Assembly (NCBI GenBank): GCA_964627305.1
Contig: CAZVHP010000002.1
Location: 1-64,000 of the forward strand
DNA length: 64,000 nucleotides
DNA from: WJKG01 sp964627305
GTDB lineage: Bacteria; Zixibacteria; MSB-5A5; GN15; FEB-12
Direction: 5' to 3'
Shown here: one piece after another, positions 9,186 to 17,434 of the stretch
Numbering within the stretch: the first letter of the stretch is position 1
How the letters are laid out: every line of letters starts with the position of its first letter
Made by a program: the position numbers and the translations under genes
Notes under the pieces: model-generated
Databases searched by the model: none
What the model was told of the DNA's origin: nothing
The model's input: the letters and a program-made list of their open reading frames with translations, nothing else

Positions 9186-11585
9186 ATGTCGCGTGTGAGC
9201 AGGAGTATCGTTGGAGTTATCGCCGTGGTTCTGGCTGTGCTGGTTGCAGCCCCGACGGCGTCGAGTCGATTCATTGGCGATCCCGGTACTGAGCAGCCCA
9301 AGCCGTTCATAATTGAAGGTATGGTGACGGTTCAGTTTGCTGAGGGCGTGGATTACAGCGCCTACAATAATGGATTTGCGCAGGCCAGTTTTGGCATTCC
9401 GAGTCTGGACAAGCTGCTTGCGGATCATCAGATAACGGAGGCTCGCAAGCTGTACGAGCGTCCGCCGCGAAAGGCGGGGGTGGTGCTCGAAGGTGCCCTG
9501 GCGGAAATGGACCGCTATTTCGAGTTACATTTCGACAAGAGCATCCCGGTGCAGGACGTGATCGAGGCACTCAGCCAGAATCCGAACTTCAAGGTTGTGG
9601 AACCCAACTGGGCGTTCCCGGTGCTGGCGAGTCCCACGGATCCAGAGTTCGTTAATCAATGGCACCATGAGCAGGGAAGCGACAAGGACATTGATTCGGA
9701 GACCGCCTGGGAGAAGGAGACCGGCAAGCGCTATGTTGTGCTGGCGATGATCGACTCCGGGGTCAACTATCTGCACCGGGATCTGGTGGATAATATCTGG
9801 GTAAACCCGGGTGAAGATCTCGATGGTGACATGGTGGTGTTTGATTCTGATGACATCAACGGCATTGACAATGACGGTAATGGCAAGGTGGATGACTTGG
9901 TCGGCTGGGACTTCTTCTCAGGCGGCTTTGCCGTTTGGCCGGGTGAGGATGGCGGCACGCCGGATAACGATCCCAATGACTTCAATGGCCATGGCACCCA
10001 CTGTGCTGGTATTGCCGCGGCGGTGACCAACAACAGCGTTGATGTTGCCGGTGTTGCCGGTGGCTGGGGTAGTGAGCGTCATTTGCGCGGCGCTCGGATT
10101 ATGTGCCTGCGTGCCGGGGCCACCGGGAGTGATGGCAACGGTTACATGAATGCCAACAACTGTGGTCAGGCTATTGTTTACGCGGTGGAGAACGGCGCTG
10201 ATGTCATCAGTTGCAGCTGGGGTTCGCAGTACAACAGCTATATGGCTCAGGGTATGCAGCTTGCCGCCGCTCATGGCGTGACAGTCGTCCATGCGGCCGG
10301 CAACGACAACAATGAGAACAGTGACTGGCTGGATTCGGATCCGTACACGACGGTGCTGTCGGTAGCGGCAACAAACCAGTTTGATATCAAGGCGAGTTTC
10401 TCCAGCTACGGGTTCTGGATTGATCTGTCGGCCCCGGGGGTGAGCATCCTCTCGACGGTGTCGGATGAGTACGTGCCGGGGTTGGCCAGTTTCCAGGGGA
10501 CCTCGATGTCGTGTCCGATGGTCGCGGGCGGGGCGTTGTTGGTGCGTTCGGCCCTGCCGACATTGACGAAGGCGCAGGTCGATTCGATTCTGCTGGCGAC
10601 CACCGACGACATCTACAGCCTCAACCCGAGCTACCTTGGCAAGCTGGGCACGGGACGGTTGAATGTCGGCAATGCCCTGGCGGATTTGCCGTATGCAGAT
10701 TTCTCGGCCGATGTGACAATTGGCAATGTACCGCTGGAGGTGAACTTCACCGATCTCTCGCCGGCCTCTCCGAATCCTCCGAGCGCGTGGAGCTGGGATT
10801 TCGGTGATGGTGGCAATTCTGCCGCACAGAATCCGGGGCACACGTACACGGTGCCCGGCATGTACGAGGTGAGTTTGAGCGCCGATGTTGGTCATGGGCT
10901 TGGCGATGGTCTGGAGATCAAGCCGCATTACATCTGGGCGCACGCCGATACGATTCGCATTGACCCGATGGACATCGACGCAGGTGAGACGGCTGTGATT
11001 CCCGTGTACCTGCGGAACACGCAACTGGTGAAGTCGATCCAGTTCGCCTTCAAGCTGACCGGCATTATGGGTGCCCAGCCGGTTCCGCCGTATGCCTCGG
11101 TAAGCGGACTGCGGACGGATTACTTCCATGATGTGTCGTTGACGGCCTATGATGCTTTCTTTGGCCGCTTCGCTGTCCTGCTGGAGTCGAGTGCATCGGG
11201 TGAGTCGCAGTACCTGCCGATCGACACCGGAATCGTGATGTATTTGCATATCTCGATTCCTTCGGGTGCCGAGGGTGACCTCACCATTGACACGGTGACC
11301 GCGTCGGGCAAGAATCCGAAACTGTCGACCATCTGGGGTGACTACTTCCCGTACTTTGAGCCGGCCGTGCTGAGTGTCGGCGGCTGTGGTCATGGGGACG
11401 TCAATTGTGACGGTGTTGTCAATGTTCAGGATCTGACCACCTTGGTTGCCTTCCTGTTCAGCAGCGGCGCGCCGGTTGACCCCAAGGGGGGTGATGTTAA
11501 CGGTGACGGGATTATCAATGTCAACGATGTCACGTATCTTGTCGCTTACCTGTTTGCCAGCGGGCCGCCCCCACCGAGCAAGTAG
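9186..11585 (+). CDS. Secreted S8 (subtilisin) peptidase with PKD, cohesin-like and dockerin domains
   Basis: This is a 799-residue exported serine endopeptidase. The start at 9186 follows GTGGAG. Residues 1-27 are a signal peptide and about 45-150 look like an inhibitor I9-type propeptide. The catalytic triad is visible: Asp190 in MIDSGVN, His269 in NGHGTHCAG and Ser440 in GTSMSCP. Residues about 500-575 are a PKD domain (WSWDFGDGG). Residues about 590-735 resemble a cohesin-like beta-sandwich (DTIRIDPMDIDAGETAVIPV). The final 65 residues are a dockerin pair (DVNCDGVVNVQD, DVNGDGIINVND). A cohesin-like and a dockerin module in one chain is notable. It probably processes extracellular proteins; the specific substrate is unknown. 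It is monocistronic between its own promoter and terminator. Confidence 0.93.
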   Translation: MSRVSRSIVGVIAVVLAVLVAAPTASSRFIGDPGTEQPKPFIIEGMVTVQFAEGVDYSAYNNGFAQASFGIPSLDKLLADHQITEARKLYERPPRKAGVVLEGALAEMDRYFELHFDKSIPVQDVIEALSQNPNFKVVEPNWAFPVLASPTDPEFVNQWHHEQGSDKDIDSETAWEKETGKRYVVLAMIDSGVNYLHRDLVDNIWVNPGEDLDGDMVVFDSDDINGIDNDGNGKVDDLVGWDFFSGGFAVWPGEDGGTPDNDPNDFNGHGTHCAGIAAAVTNNSVDVAGVAGGWGSERHLRGARIMCLRAGATGSDGNGYMNANNCGQAIVYAVENGADVISCSWGSQYNSYMAQGMQLAAAHGVTVVHAAGNDNNENSDWLDSDPYTTVLSVAATNQFDIKASFSSYGFWIDLSAPGVSILSTVSDEYVPGLASFQGTSMSCPMVAGGALLVRSALPTLTKAQVDSILLATTDDIYSLNPSYLGKLGTGRLNVGNALADLPYADFSADVTIGNVPLEVNFTDLSPASPNPPSAWSWDFGDGGNSAAQNPGHTYTVPGMYEVSLSADVGHGLGDGLEIKPHYIWAHADTIRIDPMDIDAGETAVIPVYLRNTQLVKSIQFAFKLTGIMGAQPVPPYASVSGLRTDYFHDVSLTAYDAFFGRFAVLLESSASGESQYLPIDTGIVMYLHISIPSGAEGDLTIDTVTASGKNPKLSTIWGDYFPYFEPAVLSVGGCGHGDVNCDGVVNVQDLTTLVAFLFSSGAPVDPKGGDVNGDGIINVNDVTYLVAYLFASGPPPPSK

Positions 11586-11620
11586 TGACGCAGAAGCTGC
11601 GACAGACAAGAGTGTTGCTG

Positions 11621-11658
11621 AGAATGCGGGTCTGTTTTCGACCCGCATTCTCTTTTCT
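11621..11658 (+). terminator. Rho-independent terminator
   Basis: A perfect 12-bp stem (AGAATGCGGGTC with GACCCGCATTCT), a 7-nt loop and a T-rich tail CTTTTC follow the subtilase stop by 35 bp. Confidence 0.93.
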
Positions 11659-11721
11659 GCGTGCGGCTCGTTAGTTTCTGTGCAGTCAACAGAGTTTTTC
11701 CCAAAGCGGCAGGATTTTTCA

Positions 11722-11750
11722 TTGACTCCCTTTAACACCAAGGGTATTTT
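11722..11750 (+). promoter_or_regulatory. Promoter for the T9SS-sorted protein gene
   Basis: TTGACT at 11722-11727, a 17-bp spacer and TATTTT at 11745-11750 lie between the subtilase terminator and the ATG at 11994. The leader would be about 240 nt. Confidence 0.6.
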
Positions 11751-11852
11751 TGCAACGGGTGAAGCCATGCCCGACCGACTGCACATTGCGGCCCGGTGAT
11801 ACGTCACTACTGGTGCACGGGCAGCATTGTCGGATGGGCAGCGCTTATGCAT

Positions 11853-11900
11853 GGGCAACGGCGTTGCAAGGGTAACAGCGTTGCAAGGGCAACTCGGCAG
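11853..11900 (+). repeat. 17-bp tandem repeat in the leader
   Basis: GGGCAACGGCGTTGCAA (11853-11869) is followed by GGGTAACAGCGTTGCAA (11870-11886) and a partial third unit GGGCAACTCGGCAG. The rest of the 408-bp gap 11586-11993 holds the terminator, the promoter and no gene. GGGCAGC at 11836 can pair with GCTGCCC near 11908, enclosing the repeats. Confidence 0.8.
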
Positions 11901-11993
11901 AAGTGAAGCTGCCCGGACGAATTGTTTCTTCGGTGATGGTGAATGATCATGAGAGTGTGGTGAATATAGCTTAATGCATGGAGGCCTAAGAGC

Positions 11994-13253
11994 ATGAAAA
12001 AACTGTTAGCGATTACGTTCTCGCTGGTCCTGTTGGTGGGCGGCTCTGTCTGGGCGGCACCCCCTATAATAACATCAGGACTTCAGGGTAAAGTAACGGT
12101 TGAGGGCAGACCTTTCGGAGTTACTAACCTTGACCTCTTCCTAAGTGACGCGACTGGGGTTGACTGGTCCTATTCCGGCAATAGCGAGCTATCTGTCTCC
12201 ATCTTTGATAGCCTTGGTTCTACAATGGTGCGTGTCGAAGCGCCAAGCGACATTTGGATTGGGTATGAGATAATCAGGTTTACGGCGACTAATGCGGACG
12301 GGTCGGCCTTCCGCGATCTACGGTTCACGGTGATCAAGAATCCTGAGGTCGTATTGGATAGCGTGAATGTCGAGGCCATCTACTCGAAAGCCGCTGATCC
12401 GGGCTATGCCGCCTTTGAAGATTTCGGCGACTCGGTGAGGACTGGCGAGGAGATACGGCTGTACTGGCGTTACAATGCGAACAATGATTGGATTGATCTC
12501 GATACTGTGCTTTTTGCTGGTATGACGAACGGTTACAAGGTATACACGGTTGATATGCATGGTGACGGTGCCGCGGTGCGGGGGAACTTATCGTTACCGT
12601 TACCGGCAAATCCGGCGACAATTGTTGCGGAAGCAGAGTTCACAGGGCTGTGGACTGCCACCTTCATCAATAGTTTTAGCGTCGATGGAGTGGGTGCCGA
12701 TACGGTTGGATTGGGGACCTTCTACGTAACTGGCGCCCCCGGGATGAAATATGATTACAATGAGGTCTCGGCAGTGCTCCATATCGGACCCATAGCGGCA
12801 GTTCCAGAGAGTCACGGCGATTCGCTGTGCGTGGACACTGCGTTCTACCCGCCCGGTGGTGAGTGGCTGTGGGCTACCGCCCCGCCGGCATCGCAGAGGG
12901 ACCCAGAGCCAACCTGGGGCGGGCCGTATTGCTGGCTGATTATTGATGAGGCTACGGGAGTTGAGAATGTGACCATCGGCGAGAAGCCGGAGACCTTCCA
13001 GCTCAACCAAAACTACCCGAACCCGTTCAACCCCACCACGACGATCAGTTTCGATGTCGGCCGGGCCGGGCATGTGAAACTGGATATCTACAATGTGCTG
13101 GGCCAGCGGGTAGCCTCGCTGGTTGACCGGCATATGGAACGGGGTACGTACGAGGCCGATTGGGACGCCAGCAGCTTCTCGACCGGTATTTACTTCTACA
13201 AGCTGGAGACAGAGAACTTCTCGGATACGAAGAAGATGCTGCTGTTGAAGTAA
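11994..13253 (+). CDS. Exported protein with T9SS type A C-terminal sorting domain
   Basis: This protein has 419 residues, starting at ATG 11994 after the ribosome binding site GGAGG. Residues 1-21 are a signal peptide (LLAITFSLVLLVGGSVWAA). Residues about 30-110 match the 97-residue repeat of the giant protein at the left edge: VDWSYSGNSELSVSI compares with IWTYSGNTELLVDI, and W-x-G-x-E-x-I-x-FTAT is shared. Residues about 340-419 are a T9SS/FlgD-type sorting domain (NYPNPFNPTTTISF ... NVLGQRVASLV ... GIYFYKLETENFSDTKKMLLLK-type ending). This domain sends proteins across the outer membrane in FCB bacteria. The middle region is not recognised. A terminator follows at 13286. Confidence 0.88.
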   Translation: MKKLLAITFSLVLLVGGSVWAAPPIITSGLQGKVTVEGRPFGVTNLDLFLSDATGVDWSYSGNSELSVSIFDSLGSTMVRVEAPSDIWIGYEIIRFTATNADGSAFRDLRFTVIKNPEVVLDSVNVEAIYSKAADPGYAAFEDFGDSVRTGEEIRLYWRYNANNDWIDLDTVLFAGMTNGYKVYTVDMHGDGAAVRGNLSLPLPANPATIVAEAEFTGLWTATFINSFSVDGVGADTVGLGTFYVTGAPGMKYDYNEVSAVLHIGPIAAVPESHGDSLCVDTAFYPPGGEWLWATAPPASQRDPEPTWGGPYCWLIIDEATGVENVTIGEKPETFQLNQNYPNPFNPTTTISFDVGRAGHVKLDIYNVLGQRVASLVDRHMERGTYEADWDASSFSTGIYFYKLETENFSDTKKMLLLK

Positions 13254-13285
13254 ATCGCTGTCTTGGCAACAAGGGCATGATTCAG

Positions 13286-13317
13286 GCCCCGGCGGATGGC
13301 ACCGTCGGGGCTTTTCT
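13286..13317 (+). terminator. Rho-independent terminator
   Basis: A 10-bp stem with one G-T pair (GCCCCGGCGG with CCGTCGGGGC), a 6-nt loop and TTTTCTG follow the T9SS-sorted gene. Confidence 0.85.
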
Positions 13318-13417
13318 GTGGGGACGGGGCCAGTCGGGAGTCACCGGGCGACAGGAGGGCACATTGTCTGGGGCGGTCGTGTAAGTTGTTATGTTACTGT
13401 ATGTTACGTGTTAATTA

Positions 13418-13446
13418 TTGACTTTGTGGTACGATTTGGGTATACT
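13418..13446 (+). promoter_or_regulatory. Promoter for the GH35-like gene
   Basis: TTGACT at 13418-13423, a 17-bp spacer and TATACT at 13441-13446 give a near-consensus sigma70 promoter. It lies 58 bp upstream of the ATG at 13505. Confidence 0.75.
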
Positions 13447-13504
13447 TCGAAGTTAGCTGCAGTCGACGCGAAGATGTTAACTTGTTGATATACAAGGCAT
13501 TAGA

Positions 13505-15691
13505 ATGTTAGGCGTTATAGGTAACCGGTTCAGCATTGGCAAGGAAACGTACTCCCCGTTCGCGGTTGAGTTACATTACTTTCGGATAGAGAAGCGTTAC
13601 TGGTCCATTTGCTTTGAGCGTATCAAGCGGGCAGGGTACAAGATTATCGCGACGGCGGTGCCGTGGAATGTTCATCAGGCCGAGGACAAGTCGCTGGATT
13701 TTGCGGGAATTACTGATCCGAAGAAGGATTTAGTCGTATTTTTAGAGCTGGCTCGGGAGTTTGGATTCAAGGTCATCCTGAGGCCGGGTCCCTGGGTGGC
13801 CGGGCAGATGAGAAACGGCGGTTTGCCGGAGTATCTGTTCCGTGACCTGAAGATCTTTGCGCGTGACGCTACCGGGCAGGAGAAGGAGTTGCCGGCCGAT
13901 TACGGTGCCAGGGGGGGCTATCTGCCGAGCTATCTGCATCCGAACTATCAGTATCATTTGAAGAATTTCTTCAAGTCGTTCATTGAGACGACCAAGAACT
14001 ATGTTCATCCCCGTGGTCCGATCTTTATGGTGGAGCTGGATTACGAGACATCATATGGCCGGCAACTCGAGCCGGGCAGCGCTGACTATAACCCGGACGT
14101 CCTGGAGAAGTATTACGGGCCGTTTCTGGAGCAGCGGTACGAGGGGGATATCAAGAAGCTGAACCAGCTCTACAAGGAGAAGAACAAGGATTTTGGCGAG
14201 GTGGAGCCGCCGCGGGAGTTTGTCAATCTGGACCAGAAGGGTTTCCCGAAGGCGTTGGACTGGATGCGGTTCCGGGAGTATATGCTTCGGCTGTACCTTG
14301 AGAATCTTGAGGATGTTTTCAAGGCGTACACGGTGGAGCCGTTGATTTTCCGCTCGTTGTATTTCCGTCCGGGTGATCTTTTGCCGGCGTTCAATCTTGT
14401 TCCGGAGGACCGGGCGCCGTTTTTGGGCAGCAATGTGTTTCCTGAGGGGAACTATTTCGATCTGGCGGCCAAGGCTCGTTTTCTCAAGCACGAGTATGGT
14501 TTTGCGTTTGCGTGTTCGTTTGCGTCCGGCACGGCTGCTGAGAACGCGGCTCGTGAGGAGCAGATTGCGCCGGTGCATGACAATCAACGTCGGTTCTACC
14601 TGGCGGGAGCGCTGGCCAACGGGTTCAAGGGGTTCAATCAGTACATGTTCGTGGACCGTGAGCATTGGTACGGGGCGCCCCTGCGCAATGATGGCACGGT
14701 GACCAGCGGATATGAGATCGTCAAGAATTTCAATATCGCGCTGGAAGAGCGGGTTGGTCTGGAGAATATGGAGGACGATGTCCGGGTGGCCGTAGTTGGT
14801 AACCGCCTGTACACGTGGTTGCGGATGATGCCCAGCGACAAGATGTTGTCGTACCTGCCGCGGTTGGTGGATGCTACCACGACCGGCTTTTGTCGCGACC
14901 TGATGCGCCTGAAGGTCAATTTCGGGGTACGGGAGAATCGGGACTGGGAATCGATGTCGCGTTATAGGGTGATCTTCATCCCCACCTGTGAGGTGATGGC
15001 CGAGGCGGACCAGCAGGCCATTGTGGAGCTGGCCAAGAGCGGTGTGACAGTGATTCTGTCTGGATTGATGCCCAAGTGGGATGAGAGCTTCCGGGATTGT
15101 CAGGTGCTGGCCAATCACTTCCGGATAAAGACAACGGTTGATTACCGGATCGGCACTGTCGAGCACAAGGGGGGGCAGTTTCTGTCCTACTTGTATGGTT
15201 CGGTTCGCTCGACCGATGATTCGCGAGTGCGCAAGATCGCCAATGTGGGGGCGAAGACAGTCGGAGTGTGTTCCTCGCGGTACAAGGGGAACCTGTACCT
15301 GTTCAGCTTCGACATAGCCTCCGGTGGTGATCACCACAAGATCAATCTGCTGGAATCGGTTCTTGAGGGGGAGAGTATCGGCTCGTTGCTGTACTGCTCG
15401 GACCCGGCGGTGGATATGTCGCTGCAGCTTTCGGAGAAGAAGGGGTTGTTGTTTCTGGTGGCTCCGCCGGCGGGTGAGCTGTCGGACGGGTTGGAGGCCG
15501 GACAGAAGGAGATCATTGTCCGGGTGGACCTGAAGACAGCCGGTTTCAAGGCGCCGCGGGTGAAGCTGACGAACCTGTTTGAGGGCGAGTCGGCGCAGCC
15601 GATCAAGACCACTGCGAAGGACCTGAAGGGGGGCATCGCCCTGTCGACCAAGTTTCCCGACGGTGCGATCTTTTTGATCGAACGTCGTTAA
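13505..15691 (+). CDS. Glycoside hydrolase family 35-like beta-galactosidase
   Basis: This is a 728-residue protein with no signal peptide, so it is probably cytoplasmic. The N-terminal 300 residues follow the GH35 TIM barrel: ELHYFRI, a PWNVHQAE segment, VILRPGPWVAGQ and NGGLPEYLF. The acid/base motif, usually ENEYG, is altered to ELDYET. Glu181 fits the catalytic acid/base position, but the following Tyr-Gly is missing. The nucleophile region is diverged and cannot be assigned with confidence. The C-terminal half includes a flavodoxin-like trimerisation-type segment (VIFIPTCEVM...VTVILSG). It probably cleaves terminal beta-galactosides, but the substrate may differ from classical GH35. The ggt gene follows after 26 bp and is probably co-transcribed. 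Confidence 0.78.
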   Translation: MLGVIGNRFSIGKETYSPFAVELHYFRIEKRYWSICFERIKRAGYKIIATAVPWNVHQAEDKSLDFAGITDPKKDLVVFLELAREFGFKVILRPGPWVAGQMRNGGLPEYLFRDLKIFARDATGQEKELPADYGARGGYLPSYLHPNYQYHLKNFFKSFIETTKNYVHPRGPIFMVELDYETSYGRQLEPGSADYNPDVLEKYYGPFLEQRYEGDIKKLNQLYKEKNKDFGEVEPPREFVNLDQKGFPKALDWMRFREYMLRLYLENLEDVFKAYTVEPLIFRSLYFRPGDLLPAFNLVPEDRAPFLGSNVFPEGNYFDLAAKARFLKHEYGFAFACSFASGTAAENAAREEQIAPVHDNQRRFYLAGALANGFKGFNQYMFVDREHWYGAPLRNDGTVTSGYEIVKNFNIALEERVGLENMEDDVRVAVVGNRLYTWLRMMPSDKMLSYLPRLVDATTTGFCRDLMRLKVNFGVRENRDWESMSRYRVIFIPTCEVMAEADQQAIVELAKSGVTVILSGLMPKWDESFRDCQVLANHFRIKTTVDYRIGTVEHKGGQFLSYLYGSVRSTDDSRVRKIANVGAKTVGVCSSRYKGNLYLFSFDIASGGDHHKINLLESVLEGESIGSLLYCSDPAVDMSLQLSEKKGLLFLVAPPAGELSDGLEAGQKEIIVRVDLKTAGFKAPRVKLTNLFEGESAQPIKTTAKDLKGGIALSTKFPDGAIFLIERR

Positions 15692-15717
15692 CTTTCAAAA
15701 GCAGGATGAGTGTTGGC

Positions 15718-17421
15718 ATGCGTAAGTGGATAAGCGGTGCCGTTGCTGTCGTGTGTCTGGCGGTGATGTGCGTGGGATTGAGCGGTGGGTGTTCCGATAT
15801 CGGTGTTACTCGATACTACGAGCGGGGGGCAATAGCATGCACCTCGCCGATCGCGGCGCAGATCGGCAGGGAGGTATTCGCACAGGGGGGCAACGCTGTC
15901 GATGCGGCCGTTGCCATTGGGTTTGGCCTGGCGGTGGCGTATCCGCGGGCCGGGAACATCGGTGGCGGTGGCTTTGCGGTTGTGCATGATTCTGAGACGG
16001 GCAAGATATCAGCGCTTGACTTCCGCGAGAAGGCACCGCTGGCGGCGACCGAAACGATGTTTCTGGACAGCCTTGGTGAGGTGATCGAGAATTCCTCATT
16101 GCTGGGGCCGAAGGCGGCCGGCGTGCCCGGGACCGTCGCCGGCCTGCGGGCGTTGTGGGAAGCGTATGGTTCGCTGCCATGGGAGGAGCTGGTGCGACCC
16201 TCAGCGGTACTGGCCGACACGGGATTTGTGGTGGACAGCGCGCTGGCTGCCGACCTGGAGACTCACCGTGAGGAGCTGTGCGGGTTTGAGGGCTCGTGTG
16301 TGTTGTTCTTTGCTGAGGGTCGTGCGGTTCGGTCCGGAGAGAGAATACGGATGCCGGATCTGGCCGGGACGTTGTTCGCCATTGCGGCTGAGGGAGCCGA
16401 TGGTTTCTACAAGGGGCGCACGGCAGAGAAGATTGTGGCCACGATGGAGAAGTATGGTGGTCTCATCAGCAGCGAGGACCTTGAGAGCTACGAGGCCCTC
16501 TGGCGGGATCCGCTGCACTTCCGGTTTGATCGCTATGATATCTACAGCATGCCGCCGCCGAGTTCGGGTGGTATCGCGCTGGGGCAGATATTGAAGCTGC
16601 TGGAGCCGATGGATTTCGCGGCGCTGTTTCCGCAGTCGCCGAAGTACATGCATTTGTTTGCGGAGGCCTCACGGCTGGTCTACGCCGACCGCGCAACTCA
16701 CCTTGGGGACCCGGATTTCCACGATGTTCCGAAGACCCTGTTGGATGAGCAGTATCTGGACCGCCGTCGGCAGTTGATCGACCCGAACCATGCGACGCCA
16801 TCGAAGAACATCCGCGAGGGCAGCCCGCCGGTGATGGAGGCGGAAGAGACAACCCACCTTTCGGTGTGTGACGGCAATGGTACTGCGGTATCGCTGACGT
16901 ACACGCTGAACGGTCCTTTTGGATGCAAGGTGACGGTTGAGGGGGCGGGTTTTCTGCTCAACAATGAGATGGACGATTTCTCGGTCAAGCCGGGTGTGCC
17001 GAACACCTATGGGTTGATCGGGGGAGAGGCCAACAAGATAGAGCCCGGCAAGCGGATGCTTTCGTCGATGTCACCGACGATCGTGATGCACGATGGGCAG
17101 CCGCGCCTGGTGGTGGGCACGCCGGGCGGTTCGAGGATCATTACGGCGGTGGCGCAGGCGCTGATCGGGTTTGCGCGGTTCGGCCTGCAGCCGAACGAGA
17201 TTGTCAAAGAACCGCGGTTTCATCATCAATGGTTGCCGGACAAGCTGTTGCTGGAGAAGGGGCGCTATGACATCAATGCGAAACAGGGGCTGATTTCGAT
17301 GGGGCACATGATCGATGAGCAGGCCCCCTGGTGTGACATGCAGTTGATCTTCATCAACGAGTCAGGGATGATGGCTCCGGCGTCGGACCCTCGCCGTGGC
17401 GGTGTTGGCGTTGGCCTCTGA
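15718..17421 (+). CDS. ggt: Gamma-glutamyltransferase, exported
   Basis: This N-terminal nucleophile hydrolase transfers or hydrolyses gamma-glutamyl groups, for example of glutathione, in the periplasm. I prefer the ATG at 15718 because AGGATGAG lies upstream; an in-frame ATG at 15706 also exists. The N-terminus is a signal peptide ending in SGGC, so it may be a lipoprotein. Family hallmarks are NIGGGGF near the start, the autoprocessing site ETTHLSV (the first Thr of TTHLS, near residue 378, becomes the N-terminal nucleophile of the small subunit), NNEMDDF and TPGGSRI near the C-terminus. The length of about 567 residues is normal. It is convergent with, and 13 bp from, the next gene. Confidence 0.93.
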   Translation: MRKWISGAVAVVCLAVMCVGLSGGCSDIGVTRYYERGAIACTSPIAAQIGREVFAQGGNAVDAAVAIGFGLAVAYPRAGNIGGGGFAVVHDSETGKISALDFREKAPLAATETMFLDSLGEVIENSSLLGPKAAGVPGTVAGLRALWEAYGSLPWEELVRPSAVLADTGFVVDSALAADLETHREELCGFEGSCVLFFAEGRAVRSGERIRMPDLAGTLFAIAAEGADGFYKGRTAEKIVATMEKYGGLISSEDLESYEALWRDPLHFRFDRYDIYSMPPPSSGGIALGQILKLLEPMDFAALFPQSPKYMHLFAEASRLVYADRATHLGDPDFHDVPKTLLDEQYLDRRRQLIDPNHATPSKNIREGSPPVMEAEETTHLSVCDGNGTAVSLTYTLNGPFGCKVTVEGAGFLLNNEMDDFSVKPGVPNTYGLIGGEANKIEPGKRMLSSMSPTIVMHDGQPRLVVGTPGGSRIITAVAQALIGFARFGLQPNEIVKEPRFHHQWLPDKLLLEKGRYDINAKQGLISMGHMIDEQAPWCDMQLIFINESGMMAPASDPRRGGVGVGL

Positions 17422-17434
17422 GCTGACGGCCGGG

